DNA of 9,474 nucleotides from Candidatus Zixiibacteriota bacterium. Its GTDB lineage: Bacteria > Zixibacteria > MSB-5A5 > GN15 > FEB-12. The notes beneath the pieces are model-generated. The model ran no database searches and was not told where the DNA came from. It saw nothing but the letters and a program-made list of their open reading frames with translations. The DNA lies in contig QNAF01000080.1 of NCBI GenBank assembly GCA_003641405.1, positions 1-9,474 on the forward strand. The letters are read 5' to 3'. Positions 1 through 6,463 of the stretch are shown piece after piece. Numbering within the stretch: the stretch's first letter is position 1; every line of letters starts with the position of its first letter. The translations under genes and the position numbers were made by a program.

Positions 1-19
1 AGCAATAGCTGGTTGGATA

Positions 20-1162
20 TCACTGCCGGTCGTGCTGGAGTTCGCCTACTACCTGCTTGATCTCCTCCAGCGCGCGGTCGATCTCTTCGGCAGTGGTGTG
101 GCGGCCAACTGAGAATCGAATAGTCCCCATAGCGTACTCCAAGGGCAGGCGCATGGCTTCGAGAACGGTAGAGACTGTTATGCCGTCACTGTGACAGGCT
201 GCTCCGGCGGAAGCCGCCACGTTTTCAAGTTTCGCCAGGATCTTGTCTGCTTCCAGATTGGGAAAGCTAACACTGCAGGTGTTGGGCAGGCGCTTATTGG
301 GGTGACCATTGATCCGCGTGTTCGGGATACTCTCAATCAAGCCGATCTCAAGTTTGTCACGCACGGAGCGCATGTGACCGGCGTATTTCGACAGGTTCCT
401 GTCGATCATCTCGCATGCTTCACCGAGTCCTACGATTTCAAGCACGTTCTCAGTACCGGCGCGCAGGCTCATCTCATGGTTGGCACCGTGGATCTGTTTT
501 TCCAGCTTGACGCTATCGCGAATATATAGCGCTCCAATGCCTTTTGGTGCGTAGAGTTTATGGCCGGCAACGGATAGCAGGTCCACCCCCAATTCATCGA
601 CGCGCACGGGAATCTTGCCAACCGATTGCGCACAGTCTGAGTGTACCAGCACATCCCGGTCGTGGGCGATCTGTGCGATATCTGTGATCGGTTCAACAGT
701 GCCGACTTCGTTGTTGGCGTGCATGATAGTAACGAGAATCGTCTGCGGTGTGGTCGCTTTCTCGACATCCTTCGGATCAACAAGTCCATACTCATCGACC
801 GGAAGATAAGTAACGCTATATCCGTTCTCTTCGAGATACTTGCAGACTTGTGTGACGGCTGGGTGCTCGATCGATGATGTGATAATGTGATTGCCTTTGT
901 TACGATAAGCGTGGGCAACACCTTTGATGGCGTAGTTGTTTGACTCCGTGCCGCCGCTGGTGAAGATCAGTTCTTTTTCGTTACAGCGAAGCATCGTGGC
1001 GACCTGCACTCTGGCTTTTTGGACGGCTTCGTTGGTCATCACACCGAAAATGTGTCCGCTGGAAGGATTGCCGAAATGCTCGTAAAGGTACGGCAACATG
1101 GCATCTGCGACCTGCGGATCGACAGGCGTGGTGGCGTTGTAGTCAAGGTATATCGGTTTCAT
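20..1162 (-). CDS. Cysteine desulfurase (NifS/IscS family), selenocysteine-lyase-like active-site loop
   Basis: This is a PLP-dependent class V aminotransferase-fold enzyme that removes sulfur (or selenium) from cysteine (or selenocysteine), giving alanine and an enzyme-bound persulfide for Fe-S cluster, thio-cofactor or tRNA thiolation pathways in the cytoplasm. Visible motifs in order: YLDYNATTP at residues 5-13, FTSGGTESNN at 67-76, the cofactor-contacting HSDCAQ at 174-179, the Schiff-base lysine K202 in AGHKLYAPKG, LRAGTEN at 233-239, and the catalytic cysteine C323 in SAGAACHSD. At 380 residues it is full length for the family. The start is supported by GGAG seven bases upstream of ATG. 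The GAACHSD loop and RLPNTCSVSF (291-300) look more like animal selenocysteine lyase than E. coli IscS, whose loop is SGSACTS, so substrate preference is open. No scaffold (IscU/NifU) or selenium gene is visible; the downstream side lies outside the window. Family is certain; the exact substrate is not. Confidence 0.95.
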   Translation of the reverse strand: MKPIYLDYNATTPVDPQVADAMLPYLYEHFGNPSSGHIFGVMTNEAVQKARVQVATMLRCNEKELIFTSGGTESNNYAIKGVAHAYRNKGNHIITSSIEHPAVTQVCKYLEENGYSVTYLPVDEYGLVDPKDVEKATTPQTILVTIMHANNEVGTVEPITDIAQIAHDRDVLVHSDCAQSVGKIPVRVDELGVDLLSVAGHKLYAPKGIGALYIRDSVKLEKQIHGANHEMSLRAGTENVLEIVGLGEACEMIDRNLSKYAGHMRSVRDKLEIGLIESIPNTRINGHPNKRLPNTCSVSFPNLEADKILAKLENVAASAGAACHSDGITVSTVLEAMRLPLEYAMGTIRFSVGRHTTAEEIDRALEEIKQVVGELQHDRQ

Positions 1163-1217
1163 ATTCTGACTCCGGTTTCAGTCGTACACGAGTTGATAGT
1201 GACAAATATCGGGAATA

Positions 1218-1236
1218 CGGTTGGTCACATCAACCG
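1218..1236. repeat. 6-bp perfect dyad with 7-nt spacer upstream of the desulfurase
   Basis: CGGTTG and CAACCG flank a seven-base spacer, 56-74 bp upstream of the desulfurase ATG. On the minus strand the right arm overlaps a weak candidate -35 (TTGATG), which is followed 17 nt later by GATATT. It could be an operator for that gene, but such short dyads also occur by chance. The rest of the gap 1163-1423 shows no further gene. Confidence 0.3.
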
Positions 1237-1423
1237 GCAAATGAAGAGGAGCGAGCAAATCCTTTACCTTTCGAGTAGATCTCTACATATTCAAAGTACT
1301 GAAAGGGATAAGCCGTGTTTATGAAACCCTTATATGGGGAATCTCGTATATTTTGTTCAGACCATAAGGTGTTATTGTAACAACGATATTGCCTTTTATG
1401 GGATTAATGAAAAGGTTGTATAT

Positions 1424-1939
1424 ATGAATGATGACAATATGAAAACAAAAGGCCACGAGGGACGCGATGATCTGGCTGAAGAATATCGATGGGGTGATGC
1501 CGGGCAGGTAGTTCTGTTAGTCATTTTCCTTATTGTATGGATAGCAGATTCGTTCTTCTTGAATTACACCAATCAATATGTTGAGTTTGTCTCTCTTTAT
1601 ATACGCCTTCCCCTGGGAATTATGATTCTCGCTTGCTCCGGTTATTTTGCTCGCACCGGTTTGAATATTGTTTTTGGGAAAGTTCAGGAAACGCCTCATG
1701 TAATAAGAAAAGGAGTTTTCGGCATTGTCAGACACCCCATATATTTGAGCACTACTTTATTATATCTTGGGCTGATAATAACAACTTTTTCCCTGAGTTC
1801 TGTTGGTGTCTGGATAATAACGATAATTTTCTATCATTTTATTGCCCGTTATGAGGAAAAACTCTTGCTTAAGAAATTCGGCCAGGAATACCGGGATTAT
1901 ATGGACGAAGTCCCCATGTGGATCCCATGGACTAAGTGA
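1424..1939 (+). CDS. Isoprenylcysteine carboxyl methyltransferase / phospholipid methyltransferase-like membrane protein
   Basis: A 171-residue integral membrane protein of the ICMT/PEMT methyltransferase superfamily. These enzymes use S-adenosylmethionine to methylate lipids or lipid-like acceptors within the membrane; the bacterial substrates are mostly unknown. The diagnostic region is the C-terminal half: a GVFGIVRHPIYLSTTLLYLG segment (SAM-binding RHPxY motif) followed by ARYEEKLLLKKFGQEYRDY, the usual family ending. About four hydrophobic segments are seen, starting with VVLLVIFLIVWIADSFFL. The reading frame is open back to 1334, but I chose ATG 1424 because AAAGG lies eight bases upstream and the extra N-terminal residues look unlike the family. 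My hand count over 1501-1920 gives about 39% G+C, clearly below the neighbouring genes, so it may have been acquired. It has no obvious operon partner. Confidence 0.85.
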   Translation: MNDDNMKTKGHEGRDDLAEEYRWGDAGQVVLLVIFLIVWIADSFFLNYTNQYVEFVSLYIRLPLGIMILACSGYFARTGLNIVFGKVQETPHVIRKGVFGIVRHPIYLSTTLLYLGLIITTFSLSSVGVWIITIIFYHFIARYEEKLLLKKFGQEYRDYMDEVPMWIPWTK

Positions 1940-2026
1940 GATCGGGCTATAGTATATCCAGATAATCTCTCAAATCAGGCCTGTACCTCTCTATTAATAA
2001 ACATTGAGATATACAGTAATAGCAGG

Positions 2027-2055
2027 TTGATAGATCGAGCCCTGTTAGCTATTTT
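2027..2055 (+). promoter_or_regulatory. Candidate sigma-70-type promoter of the GYD gene
   Basis: TTGATA (2027-2032) and TATTTT (2050-2055) are separated by 17 bp. Transcription would start near 2062, giving a leader of about 27 nt that contains the AGGAGG site. I see no other gene in the 1940-2088 gap. The boxes match at five and four of six positions, so this is plausible rather than proven. Confidence 0.45.
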
Positions 2056-2088
2056 ACGTGTGTAGTTTCGAAAGCAGGAGGAAACACG

Positions 2089-2373
2089 ATGGCTACTTTT
2101 ATCATGGCAATGAGTATCAATCCCGGTGCTAGGAAGCAACACTCTGATCTGTCACGCCAGATCAACGAGTCTCTGGATGTCTTCAGGGAAAACGGGATCA
2201 AAGAGGTCAAACTGTATGCGACAATGGGCCGGTATGACTGCCTGGCGGTATTCGATGCGATTGATCAGACAGTGGCGTTCAGGGTAGCTGGGGGGATCAA
2301 TGCCAAGGGGATTCTTGATACGGAGACCTGGCCGGTGATCCCATTCGAGGATTTTGAACAGTTGATCGGGTAG
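2089..2373 (+). CDS. GYD domain protein
   Basis: A 94-residue, single-domain cytoplasmic protein of the GYD family, named after a conserved Gly-Tyr-Asp motif. Here the motif is GRYDCLAVFDA at about residues 47-57, preceded by KEVKLYATM and followed by the usual alanine/glycine-rich helix and a short TETW strand. The predicted fold is a small alpha/beta (ferredoxin-like) dimer. No biochemical role is established for the family, so I assign none. The start is strongly supported: AGGAGG at 2076-2081 sits seven bases before the ATG. The length is normal for the family. The next gene is 85 bp downstream and separated by a perfect palindrome, so the two are probably not tightly co-translated. Confidence 0.85.
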   Translation: MATFIMAMSINPGARKQHSDLSRQINESLDVFRENGIKEVKLYATMGRYDCLAVFDAIDQTVAFRVAGGINAKGILDTETWPVIPFEDFEQLIG

Positions 2374-2382
2374 CGGCGTACA

Positions 2383-2400
2383 TTGCAATAAGAATTGCAA
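2383..2400. repeat. Perfect 7-4-7 palindrome between the GYD and DUF2807 genes
   Basis: TTGCAAT and ATTGCAA flank AAGA, giving an 18-bp dyad ten bases after the GYD stop codon and 58 bp before the DUF2807 ATG. No T tract follows, and the stem is mostly A/T, so it makes a poor terminator. Its form suits a dimeric regulator binding upstream of the DUF2807 gene. No convincing -10/-35 pair is seen in this gap. Confidence 0.5.
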
Positions 2401-2458
2401 CACGCTCGGACATCGTTCGTAGTAGTAGGAAAATATCGTTCCGGTTACGGAGGTTGAG

Positions 2459-3253
2459 ATGAGACGCTTTGGGATGCTAACTGTTGTTCTGTTTGTGGTG
2501 ATTTTTTGTCTGGGCCAAGTGAGCCTGGCGGATGGTTTTTTCGGCTTTGGTAAAGGGGAGAGAGGTTCCGGAGATCCGGCTACGGAAGAGCGCGACCTGG
2601 AATCATTCAGCGAGATCAGACTGGAAGGCTCGGCCGATCTGTCCATTGCTGTCGGCGGGGAGCAGAGTGTTACCGTTACAACCGACGACAACCTTCTCGA
2701 TAATATTGTTACTGAGGTTACTCGTCGGGGGATTCTGGTAATATCGTCTGAAGGATCCTACCGGACCCGGCTCGGTGTTCAGATCGAGATCACAGTACCC
2801 CACCTTGAAGAACTCCGAATTTCCGGCTCCGGCGACGTTGAAATTGAAGACCTCGCCGAAGAGCAGTTTGAGATCAGGATTAGCGGGTCAGGCGACGTTG
2901 CTATGGAAGGTGAGATAGGCTCATTAGAGATATCCATCAATGGTTCCGGCAATGTCGATTTCGATGGCACAGCGCAGGAAATAGACGTTTCTGTCTCCGG
3001 CTCCGGCGATGTTGATCTGCGGGGAGAAGCGGTCGAGATGGAAATCACGATCAACGGTTCCGGTGATGTTGATGCCCGGCGGATGATAACCCAGCGGGTG
3101 GAAGTTGATCTGAGCGGCTCCGGCGATGTGCGCGTACACGCGACCGATTACTTTGACGGTGCCAGCTATGGCAGCGGTGATATTGACGTTTACGGTGATC
3201 CGGAAGATTTCACACGCTATGAGGATGGCTCGGGTGATATCCGCAAGCGTTAA
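2459..3253 (+). CDS. Exported head-GIN (DUF2807) beta-solenoid protein
   Basis: A 264-residue exported protein whose body is the DUF2807 'putative auto-transporter adhesin, head GIN' domain. Residues 1-24 form a signal peptide (MRRF, a hydrophobic stretch, then a likely cleavage after SLA). C17 does not fit a lipobox, so a lipoprotein is unlikely. From residue 123 on, GSGD/GSGN recurs at 123, 143, 162, 181, 200, 220, 238 and 257, a spacing of 18-20 residues, each between short alternating strands. This is the signature of a beta-helix with one turn per repeat and glycine/aspartate at the corners. The family is common in Bacteroidota and relatives; its role at the cell surface or in the periplasm is unproven. 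The start is fixed by GGAGG five bases upstream of ATG. Whether it stays periplasmic or is surface-exposed cannot be told: no secretion-system C-terminal domain is visible. Confidence 0.88.
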   Translation: MRRFGMLTVVLFVVIFCLGQVSLADGFFGFGKGERGSGDPATEERDLESFSEIRLEGSADLSIAVGGEQSVTVTTDDNLLDNIVTEVTRRGILVISSEGSYRTRLGVQIEITVPHLEELRISGSGDVEIEDLAEEQFEIRISGSGDVAMEGEIGSLEISINGSGNVDFDGTAQEIDVSVSGSGDVDLRGEAVEMEITINGSGDVDARRMITQRVEVDLSGSGDVRVHATDYFDGASYGSGDIDVYGDPEDFTRYEDGSGDIRKR

Positions 3254-3260
3254 TCCGATC

Positions 3261-3288
3261 TTGACAATCCATTGATTATTTAGATATT
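3261..3288 (+). promoter_or_regulatory. Candidate promoter of the SGNH-like gene
   Basis: A perfect -35 box TTGACA (3261-3266) is followed after 16 bp by GATATT (3283-3288), a four-of-six -10 match. It lies just after the DUF2807 stop and would give a leader of about 125 nt for the gene starting at 3422. I see no other gene and no terminator in the 3254-3421 gap. Confidence 0.4.
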
Positions 3289-3421
3289 GCAGTAGTACAA
3301 TATAACGCAGCTTCTGCTTCGTTGAACTGTCCGTCTCATTTATGATTGAGGCGGGCGTTCCTGTTCTCGCTGAGTTTTGTCCAGTCCCGACACAAAGTTG
3401 CTGCACAACACAGGAGATGTC

Positions 3422-4570
3422 ATGATCATCAGAAAACACGTTCCGATTCTTGTGACTGTAGCGCTGTTGCTCGGTGTGTTCTGTTCGATTTCGAGCGCTT
3501 ATGCGGAGGCAATAATTGCCGATCACTTGGCAGCGGCAGCGTTTGAGAGTATTCCCGGTTCATACATCGCCGCTGTTGACGGTAGTTTTAATGTCCACTA
3601 TGTGCACACGTCGCATGGCAGCCAGATCGTGACCGGAATCAACATGCTCTACACCGAAAACTCAACGTATGACCCCCCTTATTTTCACGAGCCCGGCGAC
3701 GATCTCGGGCACAAGGGAGACACATCGTGGGTGCCTGCCACGAGGGTGTATCTCGACGCCCATCCAGAGTGCAACATGGCGATGTTTTCCTGGTGCGGAG
3801 GTGCCTCGGACAATACCGAGGAGGGGATCAATATCTATCTCAATAAAATGAACGAACTCGAGTCTGATTACCCGGACGTAACTTTCATATATATGACAGG
3901 TCATCTCGATGGTGGTGGTCCCACCGGAAATCTCTATATTCGTAACAATCAGATCAGAGACTACTGCAACGCGAACGACAAGATATTGTTCGATTTCGCC
4001 GACATCGAAAGCTGGGATCCTGACGGTACATATTATCCCGACGACAACGATGCCTGTCAGTGGTGTAGCGATTGGTGCGCTGTTCACACTTGTCCGACCT
4101 GCGGAAGTTGTGCCCATTCACACTGTTTCAATTGCTATCTCAAGGGTAAAGCGTGGTGGTGGATGATGGCGAAAGTTCTCGGATGGAACGTTGACCCGCA
4201 GGACAGCGATGGCGATGGCGTCGTCGACAGTGAGGACAACTGTCCGAATACGCCGAATCCCGGCCAGGATGATTCAGATATGGATGGTATCGGGGATGTG
4301 TGCGACTGCTGTGTTCCTCCGACAGTAGGTGACCTTGATCAGTCCGGCCAGCCGGCTCAATACAATGTTGACGGTGCCGACCTGTCGATGATGATTAACG
4401 CGCTTTACATCGACCCTTTGAACGGCTGGGATGGCATCTGTCTGGAAGAGGCCGACATCGACTTTTCCAACCAACCCGATCCGACTATTCAGGATATTGA
4501 TGGAGCCGACCTGTCACTGATGATTGACGTTTTGTTCATCAACCCCGGCCCCCTGGTTCCGTGCCCGTAG
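3422..4570 (+). CDS. Secreted SGNH-hydrolase-like protein with Cys-rich segment, TSP3 repeats and dockerin-like repeats
   Basis: A 382-residue exported protein. The start ATG 3422 is set by AGGAG five bases upstream; a longer reading from 3377 would put residues before the signal peptide. Residues 1-28 are a signal peptide ending SSAYA. Residues about 55-255 resemble an SGNH/GDSL-like hydrolase domain: VHYVHTSHGSQI (58-69), MFSWCGG (121-127), YMTGHLDGG (157-165) and the late AHSHCFNCYLKGKAWWWMM block (231-249). A true GDS motif is not evident, so enzymatic activity is uncertain. Eight cysteines cluster between 212 and 238. Residues 261-295 are thrombospondin type-3 calcium repeats (DSDGDGVVDSEDNCP, then DSDMDGIGDVCD). 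Residues 303-374 carry two dockerin-like repeats, each with DGADLS and a following MI..L helix. Architecture and calcium-binding segments are clear. The substrate is unknown; a surface-anchoring or protein-docking role for the C-terminus is inferred. Confidence 0.8.
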   Translation: MIIRKHVPILVTVALLLGVFCSISSAYAEAIIADHLAAAAFESIPGSYIAAVDGSFNVHYVHTSHGSQIVTGINMLYTENSTYDPPYFHEPGDDLGHKGDTSWVPATRVYLDAHPECNMAMFSWCGGASDNTEEGINIYLNKMNELESDYPDVTFIYMTGHLDGGGPTGNLYIRNNQIRDYCNANDKILFDFADIESWDPDGTYYPDDNDACQWCSDWCAVHTCPTCGSCAHSHCFNCYLKGKAWWWMMAKVLGWNVDPQDSDGDGVVDSEDNCPNTPNPGQDDSDMDGIGDVCDCCVPPTVGDLDQSGQPAQYNVDGADLSMMINALYIDPLNGWDGICLEEADIDFSNQPDPTIQDIDGADLSLMIDVLFINPGPLVPCP

Positions 4571-4587
4571 TTGCGTTAGCCGTGCCT

Positions 4588-4616
4588 GTGCGCCTGCAAT
4601 AGAAGGGCGCATTTTT
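4588..4616 (+). terminator. Intrinsic terminator after the SGNH-like gene
   Basis: TGCGCC (4589-4594) pairs with GGCGCA (4606-4611), extendable by a T-G pair, and is followed at once by TTTTT (4612-4616). It lies 18 bp after the stop codon. The stem is short but G+C-rich, and the T run is in the correct place. Confidence 0.65.
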
Positions 4617-4694
4617 AAAAGCACCAGGCTTTTGACCTACATTCACTGTAGATGCTCTTCTTGCAGGGTTGGATTCTGGTCTTGGATACAAAGA

Positions 4695-4725
4695 TTAACC
4701 CCCTCGGCATAACCGAGGGGGTTAA
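4695..4725. terminator. Strong 13-bp perfect hairpin, possible second terminator
   Basis: The arms at 4695-4707 and 4713-4725 pair perfectly over 13 bp (core CCCCCTCGG / CCGAGGGGG) around the loop CATAA. No clean T run follows (CCAATTTAG), so it is not a textbook intrinsic terminator. It may act as a back-up or bidirectional stop, or protect an RNA 3' end. It lies in the 368-bp gap 4571-4938, which contains no gene I can support. Confidence 0.5.
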
Positions 4726-4761
4726 CCAATTTAGATTAAGTTGTTGAAGCTACCGCCGATC

Positions 4762-4791
4762 TGGTCACTTTTAGTGACGGGTTCGTATAAT
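4762..4791 (+). promoter_or_regulatory. Candidate promoter with inverted repeat over the -35
   Basis: A perfect -10 box TATAAT (4786-4791) follows TGGTCA (4762-4767) by 18 bp. The -35 lies inside a perfect dyad, GTCACT-TTT-AGTGAC (4764-4778), which could be an operator. Transcripts would reach the membrane protein gene after about 140 nt. The -35 matches at only four of six positions. Confidence 0.4.
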
Positions 4792-4903
4792 TACCACCCT
4801 CAAGCGGCACCTTCATTCCTAATATCGACTAAATTCCAGATATGTCAACTCCTTTCTTGCCTCCATCGCGCAGTTGCGGTGCGTGGATCAGTCGGTGGGT
4901 AGT

Positions 4904-4932
4904 TTGACTAATCGTAACAAGAGCCGTATCAT
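4904..4932 (+). promoter_or_regulatory. Good sigma-70-type promoter at the start of the O-antigen ligase-like gene
   Basis: TTGACT (4904-4909) and TATCAT (4927-4932), each five of six to consensus, are separated by the optimal 17 bp. The expected start of transcription is about 4939, which is exactly the first base of the longest reading's GTG codon. Either the mRNA is leaderless or translation begins at a later codon (ATG 4999). Confidence 0.6.
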
Positions 4933-4938
4933 CAGGTT

Positions 4939-6366
4939 GTGAGTGCGAAGGTAGCAAATGCGGAAAGTGTTCAGCGACTGAACACTGGGACACTATTGAT
5001 GTATGCGAAAGTTGCAGCTCTGTTGGCTGTTGCTGGACTGCTGTATGCTCTGCTGAATCTGAATATCCGTTACGCTGTTATGGCGCTTGGGGGAGTTGTG
5101 GCGCTGGTGGTTGTCACACACCCGCGTCTGGCTCTTTACCAGTTCGTGTTTGTTTTTTTCTTCCATCACGCTCTCCGCGAAGGGATTCCGGTTTATGCCA
5201 TTGACCTCAGTGCCGGGCTTGTCATCATTGCAGGCCTGCTGGATGTGCTGCTGAACAACCGGTTTACGTTGCGAATTCCGCGACTCACGTTCAACTACGT
5301 TTACATCATTGCGGCGCTTGTTGTTTGCGGCATTTTCGGATACTGGCCGGAGTTGCTTGGCCTGCGCGTAGTCACGTTTTCGTTCCTCGTAGCTACTTTT
5401 CTGGCAGTGTACAGATTGTCAACGAAGGTATCTGTCTCTGAGATGGTCAACTGGTTCTTCATTCTGACGGTACTCCACTCAGTCTATGTGTTGGTTCCGT
5501 TCGTGGCATCCGGCGGAGCGTATCGGTCGTTCGGATTCGCGGATGTATTTTTTGACGATTTGGCCATGATTGCACTACCCATCGGTCTGGCTCTTTACCT
5601 GGGGGCAGAGCGCCATAGAGCCTGGCTATACCTGCTCGGAAGCATTGTTGTTTTGGGCGGGTTGGTAGCAACTCAGTCGCGAGCGTCGTTTCTTTTTGCT
5701 CTGGCAGCGGTGGCGTTTGTGATCGTAGTATCGCGAAGGCGTGCGGTTCGGTTATCCGAAAATTCCGAACTGCGGCTTCTGATGCCTGCAAGGATCAAGC
5801 TCATCGTCAGTATGGTGCTGGTGCTGATTGCAACGACAGTGATCCTGAGAGCCGGCATGCTCATGGCGGTGATTGAGCGTTATGAACAGCTTTTCAGTTT
5901 TGACCTTGGGGGATCAGTTGGGTTTAGGCTTGAGCTGTGGAGGCGAGCCTGGATGGCGTTTGTCGATCACCCTGTATTTGGTGTAGGTCCGGGAGGATAT
6001 CATCGGCTAATCGATATCTATTCAACATTGCACTTAACTCCGAACTATTACTATTTGCGCACGTTAGGCGCTCACAACGCCTTCCTGCACTATCTGTCTA
6101 TCACAGGCCTGGTTGGTGGAGCAGGGTTAGTAGCGTTGTTTGTTAATCAATTTCGGCTGGCCCGGCATGGCTGGCAGCGAGCCGGTGACGCTTTGATGGG
6201 ACAATCGCTGGCGCTGTATGGCTGGGCCTTCTTGTTTGCAGTTACTTTGTTAATCGAAGCCGGCTGGATGTGGGGGCATCTTAGTTTCACGGCTGTCTTC
6301 TTCGCCGCACTGATATCGCGTCAGCACACTATTTGCGCGGCCGATCAAGCTCTTGACACTCAATAG
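4939..6366 (+). CDS. O-antigen ligase/polymerase-like (Wzy_C family) membrane protein
   Basis: A polytopic inner-membrane protein of up to 475 residues with roughly ten to twelve hydrophobic segments (for example 23-41, 45-60, 91-105, 120-134, 203-221, 229-245, 285-303, 390-402, 425-440). The family (WaaL ligases, Wzy polymerases and related PglL-type enzymes) transfers or polymerises lipid-linked sugar chains on the periplasmic face. The diagnostic block is the large loop around residues 329-400: a FRLELWRRAWMAF helix, DHPVFGVGPGGYH (343-355), then GAHNAFLHYLSITGLVG (377-393), with H379 as a typical conserved histidine. TQSRAS (245-250) supplies the arginine usual in these proteins. Ligase and polymerase cannot be told apart from sequence alone. 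No other glycan genes are nearby, so it is an orphan here. The start is uncertain: GTG 4939 has no ribosome site at proper distance, while ATG 4999 has a weak GGGA eight bases upstream and would give 455 residues starting at the first membrane segment. Confidence 0.85.
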   Translation: MSAKVANAESVQRLNTGTLLMYAKVAALLAVAGLLYALLNLNIRYAVMALGGVVALVVVTHPRLALYQFVFVFFFHHALREGIPVYAIDLSAGLVIIAGLLDVLLNNRFTLRIPRLTFNYVYIIAALVVCGIFGYWPELLGLRVVTFSFLVATFLAVYRLSTKVSVSEMVNWFFILTVLHSVYVLVPFVASGGAYRSFGFADVFFDDLAMIALPIGLALYLGAERHRAWLYLLGSIVVLGGLVATQSRASFLFALAAVAFVIVVSRRRAVRLSENSELRLLMPARIKLIVSMVLVLIATTVILRAGMLMAVIERYEQLFSFDLGGSVGFRLELWRRAWMAFVDHPVFGVGPGGYHRLIDIYSTLHLTPNYYYLRTLGAHNAFLHYLSITGLVGGAGLVALFVNQFRLARHGWQRAGDALMGQSLALYGWAFLFAVTLLIEAGWMWGHLSFTAVFFAALISRQHTICAADQALDTQ

Positions 6367-6384
6367 CATAGCCCCATAAAACAC

Positions 6385-6412
6385 TTGACACACATCAGGG
6401 ATGTGCTATCTT
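6385..6412 (+). promoter_or_regulatory. Upstream promoter (P1) of the exported-protein / TPR-activator operon
   Basis: A perfect -35 TTGACA (6385-6390) and TATCTT (6407-6412) are 16 bp apart. The spacer holds a five-base perfect dyad, CACAT-CAGGG-ATGTG (6391-6405), filling almost the whole interval between the boxes, a position suited to a repressor or spacer-binding regulator. The leader to ATG 6528 would be about 110 nt. Confidence 0.5.
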
Positions 6413-6463
6413 TTGATATGAAAGGCAAGCCTTCACCTTTCACCCTCACAATGCCATATTGTT

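Noticed and set aside
469..921. 150-codon minus-strand frame inside the desulfurase gene
   Set aside because: Same strand, different frame from a full-length, motif-complete enzyme; a shadow frame.
2459..2530. Lipoprotein signal at Cys17 of the DUF2807 protein
   Set aside because: The residues before C17 (V-I-F) do not form a lipobox, while SLA at 22-24 fits signal peptidase I.
2152..2691. Minus-strand open frame of 179 codons across GYD and the DUF2807 start
   Set aside because: It lies antisense to two well-supported genes with good ribosome sites, and its product is Ser/Pro-rich with no recognisable domain.
3377..3421. Longer N-terminus for the SGNH-like protein
   Set aside because: It would put 15 residues ahead of a good signal peptide, whereas ATG 3422 has AGGAG at five bases.
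2924..3526. Minus-strand open frame of 200 codons across the DUF2807 gene and its downstream gap
   Set aside because: It is antisense to a clear signal-peptide/solenoid gene; its sequence shows no domain, and the openness follows from the repeated GSGD codons.
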